DNA from: DATKWD01 sp963704815
GTDB lineage: Bacteria; Actinomycetota; Acidimicrobiia; Acidimicrobiales; Salinilacustritrichaceae
Direction of reading: 5' to 3'
DNA: 64,000 bases
NCBI GenBank assembly: GCA_963704815.1
Contig: CAVPHU010000001.1
Span: 558,001-622,000, forward strand
Part shown: in pieces, positions 43,404-55,600 of the stretch
Numbering within the stretch: position 1 is the stretch's first letter
Layout: every line of letters begins with the position of its first letter
The notes under the pieces: model-generated
What the model was told of the DNA's origin: nothing
What the model saw: the letters and a program-made list of their open reading frames with translations, nothing else
Databases searched by the model: none
Position numbers and translations under genes: made by a program

Positions 43404-44384
43404 TCACTCGTCGTAGCCGCTGGGGTGTTCGACGTGCCACGTCCATGCGGAAGAGATGATCGACTCGAGGTCCGGGTGCTCGGGCTTCCAACCCAACTCG
43501 TCGATCAGGGCGCGTGACGAGGCGACGAGCGTGGCCGGGTCGCCGGCCCTCCGTGGCCCGACGACGTGCGGGATGGGGTGTCCGGTGACCCGCCGGGCCG
43601 TCTCGATGACTTCCATGACCGTCGACCCCTCTCCGTTGCCGAGGTTGTAGTGACGGACGCCGACGTCGTCGAGCGCCTCCATGGCCAGGGCATGGGCCGT
43701 GGAGAGGTCGATGATGTGGATGTAGTCGCGAACGCACGTGCCGTCGCGCGTGTCGTAGTCGTCGCCGAAGACCGAGATGTGATCGCGCTGGCCGAGCGCC
43801 ACTTGGAGGACCAGTGGGATCAGGTGGGTCTCGGGGTCGTGGTCCTCGCCGCGCCCCGGCACTGCGCCGCATGCGTTGAAGTAGCGCAGGCATGCGTAGC
43901 GCATGCCCTTCAGCTCGTGGGCCCAGTGCAGCATCCGTTCGATGAAGAACTTCGACTCGCCGTAGGGCGAGCCGGGGACGATGCGCTCGTCCGCCGGGAT
44001 CGGCATCTGCGACGGGTCGTCGAACAGGTTTGCGGTCGAGCTGAGGATGAACCGATCGGCACCGTGCTCGATCGCAGCCTCGATCACGTTGCCGGCGGTG
44101 ATCACGTTGTCGCGGAGGTAGAGGAACGGCTGCTCGGTGCTCTCGCCGACGAGCGTGTGGCTGGCGAAGTGGACGACGCCGTCGAATCCGCCGGCCTCGA
44201 ACAGCCGAGCAACCGCCTCCCCGTCACGGAGTTCGACCTCGATGAAGTCGGCGGTCGGCGGAACGGCTGCGCGGTGCCCTTGGGAGAGGTTGTCGGCCAC
44301 CACCACCTCGTGGCCCCGACCGAGAAGCACCTCGGAACACACCGAGCCGATGAAGCCGGCGCCGCCGGTCACGAGGAGCCTCAT
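43404..44384 (-). CDS. galE: UDP-glucose 4-epimerase
   Basis: The 326-residue extended SDR has 'MRLLVTGGAGFIGSVCSEVL', 'VVHFASHTLVGESTEQPFLY', catalytic Ser/Tyr-Lys in 'LSSTANLF' and 'GSPYGESKFFIERML', and the GalE-specific 'RDGTCVRDYIHIIDLSTAHA'. It interconverts UDP-glucose and UDP-galactose for cell-wall sugars. The usual STAAVYG motif reads 'STANLFDD', a small variation. ATG at 44384 overlaps the SDR stop (ATGA). Confidence 0.92.
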   Translation of the reverse strand: MRLLVTGGAGFIGSVCSEVLLGRGHEVVVADNLSQGHRAAVPPTADFIEVELRDGEAVARLFEAGGFDGVVHFASHTLVGESTEQPFLYLRDNVITAGNVIEAAIEHGADRFILSSTANLFDDPSQMPIPADERIVPGSPYGESKFFIERMLHWAHELKGMRYACLRYFNACGAVPGRGEDHDPETHLIPLVLQVALGQRDHISVFGDDYDTRDGTCVRDYIHIIDLSTAHALAMEALDDVGVRHYNLGNGEGSTVMEVIETARRVTGHPIPHVVGPRRAGDPATLVASSRALIDELGWKPEHPDLESIISSAWTWHVEHPSGYDE

Positions 44385-45124
44385 GGGTTGATGAGTGCGC
44401 CGCCGTCGACGACCACGGTGTGGCCGGTCATCCACGATGACAGGTCGCTGGCGAGGAACAGGGCGGCGTTGGCGATGTCCTCGGGCTCGCCCAGACGGCG
44501 CAGCGGCATCCGCTGGGCGATCGCCTCCTCGGCCGGCTCCCATAGGGCGCGGGCCATGTCGGTCTTGACCAGCCCGGGTGCGATGGCGTTCACCCGCACG
44601 CCGGGACTGAGGTCCGCAGCCAGCACCTTGGTGAGGTGGATGAGGGCCGCTTTCGTCGTGTTGTAGATGCCGATGGAGGGCTCGACGGACATTCCGCCGA
44701 TGGATGCGATGTTGATGACGGCACCCCCCCGCTCCTTCATCGAGGCCTTCCATGCCTCCTGGCACCACACGAGAGGGCCGCGCAGGTTGACCTGCCACGT
44801 CTTGTCGTACCGAGGGAGGTCGATGTCGATGCTGGGGCCCATGTACGGATTGGTGGCGGCGTTGTTGACGAGGATGTCGACCTGCCCCCACGTCTCGACG
44901 GTCTGGGCCACGCACGCAGCGATCTGGTCGGGCTCACCCGCGTTGGCCGCGAAGACAGCCGTCTCGCCGTCGATCGTGGCGGTGGCCTCTTCGAGCGAGT
45001 CCTGACGCCGCGAGGAGAGCATGACCCTCGCACCGCTCTCGGCCAGCGTCCTGGCAATCGCTCGCCCGATCCCGCGTGAGGCACCCGTGACGAGCGCGAC
45101 CTTTCCGTCCAGGCGTACGTCCAT
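44381..45124 (-). CDS. Short-chain dehydrogenase/reductase
   Basis: The 247-residue classical SDR has 'VALVTGASRGIGRAIARTLA', 'DILVNNAATNPYMGP', catalytic Ser in 'INIASIGGMSVEPSIGIYNT' with Tyr-Lys in 'YNTTKAALIHL', and a C-terminal 'MTGHTVVVDGGALINP'. It resembles FabG-like or steroid/2-oxo reductases; the substrate is unknown. ATG at 45124; it shares a four-base overlap with galE. Confidence 0.91.
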   Translation of the reverse strand: MDVRLDGKVALVTGASRGIGRAIARTLAESGARVMLSSRRQDSLEEATATIDGETAVFAANAGEPDQIAACVAQTVETWGQVDILVNNAATNPYMGPSIDIDLPRYDKTWQVNLRGPLVWCQEAWKASMKERGGAVINIASIGGMSVEPSIGIYNTTKAALIHLTKVLAADLSPGVRVNAIAPGLVKTDMARALWEPAEEAIAQRMPLRRLGEPEDIANAALFLASDLSSWMTGHTVVVDGGALINP

Positions 45125-45147
45125 GGGCGGCGAGCGTAGGTGGTCGT

Positions 45148-45624
45148 TCAGTTCGGAGCGGGGAGGCGGACAGGAACGTCGACGGCGTCGCCGACGGCCT
45201 GAGCCAACTCGAGCGCGTCGTCGCCGTCGAGCCGATCGGCGATCAGGGCGCGGCTGGCGCCGAAGTCGAGGATCACGCTTCCTCGCCCGCGCGGCACCCC
45301 ACCGGTCATGACCATCCGCACCGTCGCCTCGACCTCGACCAGTTGGTCGAGGCGATACGACGCTCCTCCGACCACCGACACCTCGTTGGCCGACCGATCG
45401 AGTCTCACGGTCCCCACACCGCGAACGAGGTTGATCAACCCCCAGCCGCCGAACACCACGAGCACCAGACCGACCGGGAACAGCAGCAAGGTACGGACCG
45501 ATGCCAGCAGCACCGTCGCGCCGCCGACCAGCAGCGCAGTTCCGATCGCACCGTCGCGTCCGAAGCGAGGCCGGATCACGACCACATCGCCATCGTCGCG
45601 GAACGTTGGCACAGCCGAAACCAT
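45148..45624 (-). CDS. Small membrane protein, possible PH-like domain
   Basis: The 158-residue protein has two adjacent hydrophobic helices ('GTALLVGGATVLLASVRTLL' and 'FPVGLVLVVFGGWGLINLV'), then a soluble beta-rich part with 'VRLDRSANEVSVVGGASYRL', which has the look of a bacterial PH-like domain. No firm assignment. ATG at 45624. It is divergent from the DUF255 gene. Confidence 0.7.
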   Translation of the reverse strand: MVSAVPTFRDDGDVVVIRPRFGRDGAIGTALLVGGATVLLASVRTLLLFPVGLVLVVFGGWGLINLVRGVGTVRLDRSANEVSVVGGASYRLDQLVEVEATVRMVMTGGVPRGRGSVILDFGASRALIADRLDGDDALELAQAVGDAVDVPVRLPAPN

Positions 45625-45656
45625 GACCCAGTCTGCCCACCGATACCTTCATCACG

Positions 45657-47632
<1,976 letters not shown>

Positions 47633-47646
<14 letters not shown>

Positions 47647-48409
47647 AGATGCCCGACTGCACGGCGCAGCGGAAGGCCCCGGTGTCGGCGATCTCGGCTT
47701 CGACCAGCGGCTGCATCGCAGCGACGGCCTCGGGCCAGGGAATGTCGAGCTGCGGAGCGAGGAAGTCCTCGACGCTGTCGATGTACGCCATCACCGGCTC
47801 GACCAGGGGGACGACGAGTTCGCCCTCGATGTCGACCCGCTCGACCTCCGCGAACCACGGACGGATCTGTTCCTCGCCGTTCTCGAGCGAGAACCGGAAC
47901 ACCGATCGAGCCCAGGACTCCACACCGAGCGCCGAGCGGATGATCCGGTCGAAGCCGGCGAGATGCCGTGCACCGTTGGTCACCGCGAGCAGCACGCCCC
48001 CGTCCCGGAGCACCCGGCGGAGCTCGCCGACGCCCTGCGTCGGAGGGTCGACGTGGTAGAGCATGTGCATCGCGAGGGCGACGTCGAAGGTGTCGTCGGC
48101 GAACGGCAGGGCCGTGATGTCGGCGGCCCCGACCGGGCCGAAGGCCGCGGCTTCCGAGGCCATACCTGGCGACAGGTCCATTCCGAAGACGTCGTCCCTT
48201 CCGTCTCGAGCGAATCGGTCGAGATAGGAACCGGGACCGCAGCCCGCATCGAGCACACGCCCGGACGGAGGAACGAACGAACGCACCCAGTCGTGAAGAT
48301 CGAAGTCGGGCTCGCGGTACTCATAGATCGACGATCGTGCGTTCAGGTTCGACGAGTCGGCGTACTGGCCTGCTCGGAGTGCGGTGGGGTCAGCGGAGGG
48401 AATCGACAC
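47633..48409 (-). CDS. Class I SAM-dependent methyltransferase
   Basis: The 258-residue protein has 'GRVLDAGCGPGSYLDRFARD', 'DDVFGMDLSPGMASEA', 'ADITALPFADDTFDVALAMH', 'MLYHVDPPTQGVGELRRVLR' and 'GGVLLAVTNG'. It is a type-11 methyltransferase without a clear substrate. It lies 23 bases downstream of the ABC exporter in the same direction. The 3' end overlaps the DUF255 gene by 14 bases. GTG at 48409. Confidence 0.88.
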
Positions 48410-48432
48410 CGGCCGATCCTGCCACGGCTGCC

Positions 48433-50233
48433 TCAGGCAGTACGTCGGCGCACGCCGGTCTGCACGGCCCAGAGGCCCGCGTAGATCGACTCGTGACCCA
48501 GCAGTTCGTCGTGGGTCCCCGACTCGACGATCCGGCCACCGTCGAGCACGTGGATGACCTCGGCATTGCGGACCGTCGAAAGGCGGTGGGCGATGACGAG
48601 GGTCGTGCGGTCGAGGCTGATGCGGTCGAGGGAGCGTTGAATCGCGGCCTCGGTCTCGTTGTCGACGGCCGAGGTGGCCTCGTCCAGCAGCAGGATGGGC
48701 GGGTCCTTGAGAACGGCCCGGGCGATGGACAACCGTTGGCGCTGCCCGCCCGAGAGCTTCTGGCCCCGTTCGCCGATCACCGTGTCGTACCCCTCGGGCA
48801 GCGACTTGATGAACTCGTGGGCCTCGGCTGCGGATGCCGCGGCGACGATGTCGTCGCGCGACGCCCCGGGGCGACCGTACGCGATGTTGTCGGCCACCGA
48901 ACCACCGAACAGGTAGACGTCCTGGCTCACCAGACCGGTCATGGTCCGAAGGTCGCCGAGATCGAGGGTGCTGATGTCGACGCCGTCGATCGTGATCCGA
49001 CCCTGGTCCGGGTCGTAGAAGCGCAGCAGCAGTCGCACCAGGGTCGACTTCCCCGATCCGGTCGGCCCGACGACCGCGGTCGTGGCCCCCGGGACGAGGC
49101 GGAGGTCGACGCCGTCGATCGCATGACTCCCGTCCTCGTAGGCGAAGGTCACGTCCTCGAAGACGACCTCACCCTGGCCAACGGTCAGCGTGAGCCGTTC
49201 GTGGCCGCCGAGGATGGCGGGTTCGGTGTCGATCACGTCGAGGACCCGGTTGGTCGACGCCATGGCCCGTTGGTACTGGTCGAACGTCTCGCCGAGGCTG
49301 GTGAGCGGCCAGAGCAGACGTTGGCTGAGGAAGACCATCACGCTGTACTCGCCGACCGAGAGCGTCGTGCCCTCGAGGGCGAGGAAGCCGCCGTAGACGA
49401 GCGTGCCGGTGAACCCGACGAGGATCGCCATGCGGATCAGCGGGGTGAACGCCGACGACAGGCGTGATCGCCGAGCGATTGGCCTCGCGATAGGCGTCGG
49501 ACTGCTCGGCGATCCGTCGCTCCTCGTGCCGCTCGGCCGTGAAGCTCTTCACCGTCGAGATCCCCAGCAGGTTGTTGGCGAGGTGCCCGTTCAGCTCGCC
49601 CGCGCGATCGCGCACCCGCTCGTATCGCGGCTCGAGTCGGCGTTGGAACGCGAACGATCCCCAGAGGATCAGCGGGATCGGCAGGAACGGCCCACCACGC
49701 CACCTCCGGCGGCGAGGACGAAGAAGATGGCGCCGATGGCGAGGACCGTGGTGAGCACCTGGATGATCTCGTTCGCACCGATGTCGAGGAACCGCTCGAG
49801 TTGGTTGATGTCGTCGTTCAACACCGCCATCAGATCGCCGGTCGCTCGATTCTCGAAACCACGCGTGGTCGAGCTTCTGGACGTGGGCGTAGGCGTCGAC
49901 CCGAAGGTCGTGCTGGACGTCCTGGGCGAGGTTCCGCCAGGCGCACCGGTACAGGAACTCGAACAGCGACTCCGCCGCCCAGACGGCAAAGGTGAGCACA
50001 CCGATGCCGACCAACTGCGATCGCGGCGTGGTCAGACCCACCCGCTCCATGACCGCCGCACCGTCGTTGACGACCACGTCGACCGCCAGACCGATCAGCA
50101 GCGGCGGCGCGAGATCGAACAGCTTGTTCAGCACCGAGTAGAGGCTCGCCAGCCGGACCCGGCCGTGCTGACTGCCCGCATGGCGCCAGAGCCTCACGAG
50201 TGGCTGGGATGAGCGATCGCTGGGGTCGGCCAC
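48433..50233 (-). CDS. ABC exporter, fused membrane and ATPase domains (three apparent frameshifts)
   Basis: This is a half-transporter of about 600 residues. N-terminal membrane domain: 'LASLYSVLNKLFDLAPPLLI', 'NRATGDLMAVLNDDINQLER', 'LILWGSFAFQRRLEPRYERV'. C-terminal ATPase: Walker A 'VVGPTGSGKSTLVRLLLRF', Q-loop 'GLVSQDVYLFGGSV', signature 'LSGGQRQRLSIARAVL', Walker B 'ILLLDEATSAVDNETE', His 'VIAHRLSTVRNA'. The frame changes three times, near 49857 (one extra base), 49691 (one missing) and 49461 (one extra); the net length is 3n+1. All lie in the membrane part and look like sequence errors. GTG at 50233. Substrate unknown. Confidence 0.85.
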
Positions 50234-50314
50234 GCCGGCGAGGCTAGGACGGCGGCGGCGCCGAACTCTCACGCGATCCCCGACCCGGGCCTCGGGGTGC
50301 GGCATGATCGGCGG

Positions 50315-51277
50315 GTGCCGAGCGCATCCCGGACCGATCGCGCCTCGTGGGCGAACGCCGCCTACGACGTGGCCTGGCGGATCCTGCACGATCGCGATCG
50401 CGCCACCGACGCAGCCATCCACGGCGTCAGGGTGATCGCCATCGCCGACCCTGCATCGGCGATCCTGGTGGCCACCCGCCGCCGGGCACTCGAGCTCCTC
50501 GCGGCCCGCGACGACCCACGTCCGGCCATCGACGACTCCGACGGCGTGTCGTTCGTCCACGACGCGTTCGCCGCGTCCGACGAGATCAGCGCAGCCGAGG
50601 TGGCCTGGGGGGCCGCCGAGGCGATGGGACCCGGTGAAGCCAGCCTCATCGACCTCCATCTCCGCTTCGGGGTCCCGGCCGGAATCCTGGCCGACGCGGC
50701 AGGGACCGACCCATCCGAGGCCGACGAGTGGCTTCGACGCCTCCAGGGCCGCCTTGAAGGGGCCCTCGCGAGCTGGCGGATCTGGAACGACGGCAAGCCG
50801 CGCTGCGAACCGCTGTCGACGATCCTCGAGGAGGAGGGCAACGGTGCGTTCGGACCCAGAACCGGACGCCTCATCGCCAAACACGCCGTCGGGTGTGCGA
50901 CCTGCCGTTCGGCCATGGCCGACGGCAGCAGCACGCGCATCGAAGACTTCGCCCTGGCCCCGGTCCTCCGGGCACCGGCCGCCGTGCACGATGCGGTGCC
51001 GGCCACGCCCGAAGCGTCGGTGCCCGACCCGGCCGACCCGGCCGAACCGGCCGATCCGGCCGAACCGGCCGGTCCCGCCGAGCGGGCCGAGCCGGCCCAG
51101 CCCCCGCTGATCGCGCGCGCCGAATCGAAACGACCCGCCGAGGCCGCTCCGGCCGAAGCCACCACCGATCTCGACGACGTCGGCGGACCGGGGTTGCTGG
51201 CCGGCATCGTCCTGGGGATCGTGATCTCGGTCATCCTCATCGCCGGGGTGACCGCCTGGGTGCTCACCAGCAGCTGA
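50315..51277 (+). CDS. Sigma-factor-like protein with Cys motif and C-terminal membrane anchor
   Basis: The 320-residue protein begins with a degenerate ECF sigma region-2-like helix ('NAAYDVAWRILHDRDRATDA') and a region-4-like helix-turn-helix ('LIDLHLRFGVPAGILADAAG', then 'EADEWLRRLQGRLEGAL', about residues 95-150). An anti-sigma-like HxxxCxxC follows ('AKHAVGCATC', H190, C194, C197), then a Pro/Ala/Glu repeat (residues 232-262), and one membrane helix at residues 293-316. It may be a sigma/anti-sigma-like fusion anchored to the membrane, or a decayed sigma factor. GTG at 50315 preferred. Function is inference. Confidence 0.72.
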   Translation: MPSASRTDRASWANAAYDVAWRILHDRDRATDAAIHGVRVIAIADPASAILVATRRRALELLAARDDPRPAIDDSDGVSFVHDAFAASDEISAAEVAWGAAEAMGPGEASLIDLHLRFGVPAGILADAAGTDPSEADEWLRRLQGRLEGALASWRIWNDGKPRCEPLSTILEEEGNGAFGPRTGRLIAKHAVGCATCRSAMADGSSTRIEDFALAPVLRAPAAVHDAVPATPEASVPDPADPAEPADPAEPAGPAERAEPAQPPLIARAESKRPAEAAPAEATTDLDDVGGPGLLAGIVLGIVISVILIAGVTAWVLTSS

Positions 51278-51280
51278 GCA

Positions 51281-51880
51281 TCACCAGCGATTGCGGTGGA
51301 TCACCTCGGCGACCGGCCGACGTGGACGTGCGGCCGACCGGCCGGGTTCGTCGGGAAGGGGGTGTCCGAGGGCGATGACACCGACCACCCGCCGGTCCTC
51401 GGGCACGCCGAATCGCCGTGCGACGGCCGGCTCGTGGTCGAACGTGCCGAAGAACAGCGCGCCCAGGCCCGCATCGACGGCTCCGTGCAGGATCGTCATG
51501 GCCGCCATCCCGCCGTCGACCCACCAGTAGGGCACGGGCCAGGCGGTCTGGGCTCGCCCGAGATCGGGTCGGGCCTTGTCGGCCTCTCGATAGCGCTCGA
51601 CCCAGCTCTCGGGCCGCACGACCACGAGCACGAGCACCGGGGCAGCCAGCAACTCGCTCCAGCGGAAGTCGGCCCGTCGATCCTCGGGAAGGGTCGTGTC
51701 CCAGTAGGCCCCGGTGGTCTCGGGCGTGTCGAGGACCAGGTAGTCGCGTCCGTCGGTGTTCCCGGCTGCGGGTGCGTGGCGCGCCAGGTCGACCAGGTCG
51801 TCCACGACGCCGGGCGCGACCGGTTCGGCCGAGAAGGCCCGAACCATGTGTCGGTTGCGAGCGATCTGGCGGAAGTTCAG
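51281..51880 (-). CDS. Nitroreductase family protein
   Basis: The FMN-binding nitroreductase fold of 199 residues has 'RQIARNRHMVRAFSAEPVAP', 'LARHAPAAGNTDGRDYLVLD', 'VDGGMAAMTILHGAVDAGLG' and 'GVIALGHPLPDEPGRSA'. The family reduces nitro compounds, quinones or flavin-type substrates. The family N-terminus starts at CTG 51880, which overlaps the upstream stop as CTGA; there is no ATG/GTG/TTG nearby except ATG at 51846, inside the conserved Arg region. It converges with the sigma-like gene, three bases apart. Confidence 0.86.
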   Translation of the reverse strand: MNFRQIARNRHMVRAFSAEPVAPGVVDDLVDLARHAPAAGNTDGRDYLVLDTPETTGAYWDTTLPEDRRADFRWSELLAAPVLVLVVVRPESWVERYREADKARPDLGRAQTAWPVPYWWVDGGMAAMTILHGAVDAGLGALFFGTFDHEPAVARRFGVPEDRRVVGVIALGHPLPDEPGRSAARPRRPVAEVIHRNRW

Positions 51881-52545
51881 ACCAGCTTGGCGAGATCCTC
51901 GGCCATCGCCCAACCCGTGGCGATGATCGAGTCGCCGTCGTCGCTGGAGAGCCCGGAGAAGAACTCGGCGTAGTCGTCGGCGGTCTTCGAACGGTCGATG
52001 GCCTCGTGGTCGAGGACCAGCGGCGACGTGCCGTCGCCCTTCACCGTGAACTCGCGGTCGACGTAGCGTCGGGTGGGGACGCCGAGGCGCTTGGCGATGC
52101 GCCGACCCCATGCGCGCTCTTCCCCCGACACCTTGTGGTCGGGCCGGGGCACGACGTCGGTGAGCGGCTTGAACGCCTCGAACCCCGACGCATCGGCGAA
52201 GCGGGCCGTGATCAGCACGTCCTCATCGGGGAAGGCCAGCACCGCTCGACGCAAGAGGTCGTTGACGAGGCCGCGGAGCACGGTGTCGCGCTTGGAGGAT
52301 CGCTGCACACCCCCGAACCCGATGAGCACGGCCGGCGTCCCGCCGATCCGCTCGAGGGTCGAGAAGGCGAACCCCTTGAGCTTCGCTCCCTGGTGCGCCC
52401 GGGTCACCAGCACCCACGTCTCGGTCTCCTTGGAGATCGTGCCGATCTCGTGCGTCACCGGACCTTCGGCCGTCAGATCGGCGATCTCGGCGATCTCCGC
52501 ATCGCTCAGGGCGGTGCAGTCCTTGGTCTCAACGTCGATCGACAT
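51877..52545 (-). CDS. Conserved-looking protein of unknown function
   Basis: The 222-residue protein starts 'MSIDVETKDCTALSDAEIAE' and has a mixed alpha/beta pattern, with 'GFAFSTLERIGGTPAVLIGF' and 'DEDVLITARFADASGFEAFK', reminiscent of an acetyltransferase-like fold but without an acetyl-CoA loop I can identify. ATG at 52545. It is followed by the nitroreductase with CTGA overlap. A palindrome lies upstream at 52622. Confidence 0.75.
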   Translation of the reverse strand: MSIDVETKDCTALSDAEIAEIADLTAEGPVTHEIGTISKETETWVLVTRAHQGAKLKGFAFSTLERIGGTPAVLIGFGGVQRSSKRDTVLRGLVNDLLRRAVLAFPDEDVLITARFADASGFEAFKPLTDVVPRPDHKVSGEERAWGRRIAKRLGVPTRRYVDREFTVKGDGTSPLVLDHEAIDRSKTADDYAEFFSGLSSDDGDSIIATGWAMAEDLAKLV

Positions 52546-52621
52546 GAACTCGAAGGCCCCCGATGGTGCGTGGATTGACCCTGATAGTCCATCGGACGAG
52601 CGACCCCTCGCGCAAACCGAC

Positions 52622-52635
52622 TGACCGAGCGGTCA
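52622..52635. promoter_or_regulatory. Palindrome TGACCGAGCGGTCA
   Basis: A 14-base perfect inverted repeat sits between the dnaE stop and the start of the 51877-52545 gene (about 77 bases upstream of it). It could be an operator of TetR-type size or, as TGACC-GAGC-GGTCA with AGTTTT after it on the plus strand, a weak hairpin. The dnaE stop is nine bases away, so it may be a dnaE terminator. Confidence 0.4.
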
Positions 52636-52643
52636 AGTTTTCG

Positions 52644-55600
52644 TCAGGAGACCACGTCGGCGCCGAGCAACACCCGGAGATCGGCCATCAACCCGTTGCT
52701 CTGCTCGACCCTCCATGCGTCGGGAAGCCGCAGGACGGTGTCGCCGCCGAGATCGAGCAACACCGCCGCATCGCCGGGGTGCTCGGCCAGCACGGTCTTG
52801 AGCCTGCCGATCAGCTCGTCGGAGAGCACGTGCGGGGACACCTTGATCTCGAGCGGCTCGGTGCCCTCGAGCACACCCTCGAAGACATCGAGGTCCATGG
52901 CGATCAGCTTCGGGAGGTCGTCGCGGCGGTCGACTCGCGCCTTCAACACGACGATGTTGTCGTCGGCGAGCTTCTGACCGTGCTCGCGCATCGTCCGCGG
53001 AAACACCATGACCTCACAAGCCCCGGTGAGGTCTTCGAGCTCGAAGATCGCCATCAGATCACCCTTGCGGGTGTACTTGGTCTGCAGCGAGGTGACCAGC
53101 CCACCGATCTTCACCATCCGGCCGTCCTCGGTGTCGGCGAGCGCATCGACGCTCAGATCGCTGCGTCGGGCCAGGATCTCCTCGGCACCACGCAGCGGGT
53201 GGTCGCTCACGTAGAGCCCGAGCATCTCCTTCTCGAAGCTGAGCTTGGTGCGCTTGTCGAACTCGATGTCTTCGATGGGCTCGCGCTCGTCGAACGTCGT
53301 GCCGTCATCGGTCGGCGCATCGCCGAACAGGCTCATGACGCCGGCTTCGCGCTCCTTGCGGCGGGCCACGGTGTGCTCGACGATGCCCTCGAACGCCGAC
53401 AACAGCCCGCAACGCGCGTGGCCGAGGCTGTCGAAGCCTCCGGCCTTGATGAGCGACTCGAGCATCTTCTTGTTGAGCACCGTCAGGTCGACGCGCTCGC
53501 AGAAGTCGTAGAAGTCCTCGAACGGGCCGTTGGCCTCGCGCTCCTCGAGGAGGAGCGCGACGAGGCCCGAGCCGACGTTGCGGATGGCGGACAACCCGAA
53601 GGGGATCGAACCGGGACTCGGGTCGTCGGGGTCGGTGTTGAGGACGGCCGTGAAGTCCGAGGCGGATGCGTTGACATCGGGCACGAGCACCCGGATGTCC
53701 ATCTGTCGGCACTCGTTGAGATAGATCGCCGCCTTGTCGAGATTCGACTTCACCGAGGTCAGCAACGCCGCGAGGTACTCGACCGGGTAGTGGGCCTTCA
53801 GATACGCGGTCTGGTACGCGATCAGTCCGTAGCCGAAGCTGTGGGACTTGTTGAACGCGTAGTCGGCGAACGGCTCGATGATGTCCATCCACTGGTTGCC
53901 GAGCTCGGCGCCGTAGCCGGTCTGCTCGCAGCCCTCGACGAACTTCGCCCGCTCCTTGCGCACGAGCTCTCGGACCTTCTTGCCCATCGCCTTGCGCAGC
54001 AGATCGGCTTCGGCAAGCGAGTAGCCCGCGAACTTCTGGGCGATCCGCATGATGGACTCCTGGTAGATCGGCAGCCCGTAGGTGGACTCCAGAAGCTCCT
54101 TGGCGTCGTCGTGGAGGTAGGTGATCTCCTGTCGACCGTTCTTGCGGTCGGCGTAGTCGTTGTGCATGTTGGCCGCCATCGGACCCGGCCGGTAGAGCGC
54201 CACCAGGGCAGCCACGTCGTCGAAGCTGGTCGGGGCCAGCGCTCGCATGAGGGCCCGCATGGGTCCGCCCTCGAGCTGGAACACGCCGATGCTGTTGCCG
54301 TCCCGCAGCAGTTGCAGCGTCAGATCGTCGTCGAGATCGACGTGGTCGATGTCGGGCCGCTCGCCGCGTGCCGATTCGATCACGTCGAGGGCGTCCTCGA
54401 TCACGTCGAGGTTCCGCAGCCCGAGGAAGTCCATCTTGAGGAGTCCGAGGTCCTCGACCCCGTGCATCTCGTACTGGGTGACGACCGGCGCTTCCTCGAT
54501 CGGCTTGCCGGACTCGGGCTTGCGCTGGATCGGCAGGTACTCGGTGAGCGGTTCCTGGGTGATGACGACGGCGGCGGCGTGGATGCCGTCCTGGCGTCGC
54601 ATCCCCTCGAGACCCCGGGCGACGTCGACGACCTCCTTCACGTCGGGGTCGGCCTCGTACATCTCGCGGAGGTCGGTGGCCGCCTTGTAGCCGTCTTCGT
54701 ACTTCGGGTGCTTCTCGAAGCAGTACTGCAGCGGGGTGTCACGACCCATCACCAGCGGCGGCATCGCCTTGGCCACCTTGTCGCCGACGGCGTACTCATA
54801 CCCGAGCACTCGCGCGGCGTCTCGCACCGCGGCCCGGGCCTTGATGGTGGAGAAGGTGACGATCTGGGCGACGTTCTCGCGGCCGTAGCGCTCGGCGGTG
54901 TAGCGGATCATCTCGTCCCGGTAGCGGGAGTCGAAGTCCATGTCGATGTCGGGCATCGAGATCCGCGCCGGGTTCAGGAACCGCTCGAACAGCAGGTCGT
55001 ACTTGATCGGGTCGAGGTCGGTGATCCAGAGGCAGTAGGCGACCGCGCATCCTGCCGCACTCCCCCGACCCGGGCCGACCCGGATCTTGGCGTCACGCGC
55101 GTGCTTGATCAGGTCCCAGGTGATGAGGAAGTACGACGAGAAGCCCATGTCGCCGATGACCTTGAGCTCGTAGGCCAGCCGCTCGACGACCTCGTCGGGG
55201 AGGTCGGCGCCCCAACGCAGGCGAGCACCCTCGAAGGTGAGGTGCTCGAGGTAGGCGGCGGAGTCGGTGAACCCTTCGGGAAGGGGGAAGTCGGGCAGCA
55301 ACGGCTTGCCGAACTCGATCTCGACGTCGCAGCGCTCGGCGATCCACAGCGAGTTGTCGCAGCTGGTCGGGACCTCGCGGAACAGGTGGCGCATCTCGGC
55401 CGCTGACTTCACGTAGTGCTGGTCGCCGTGGAACTTCAGCCGATCCGGATCGGATCGCAGCGACCCGGTCTGCACGCACAGCAGGGCGTCGTGGGCGAGG
55501 TGGTCCTCCTGCCGGGTGTAGTGGCTGTCGTTGGTCGCCAGGAGGGGCGCGCCGATCTGCTTGGCCAGATCGAGCAGCATCGGGTTGGTGCGGGTCTGCT

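Noticed and set aside
52563..55406. Long plus-strand open frame opposite dnaE (947 codons)
   Set aside because: It is the antisense shadow of dnaE; composition and absence of motifs argue against a gene.
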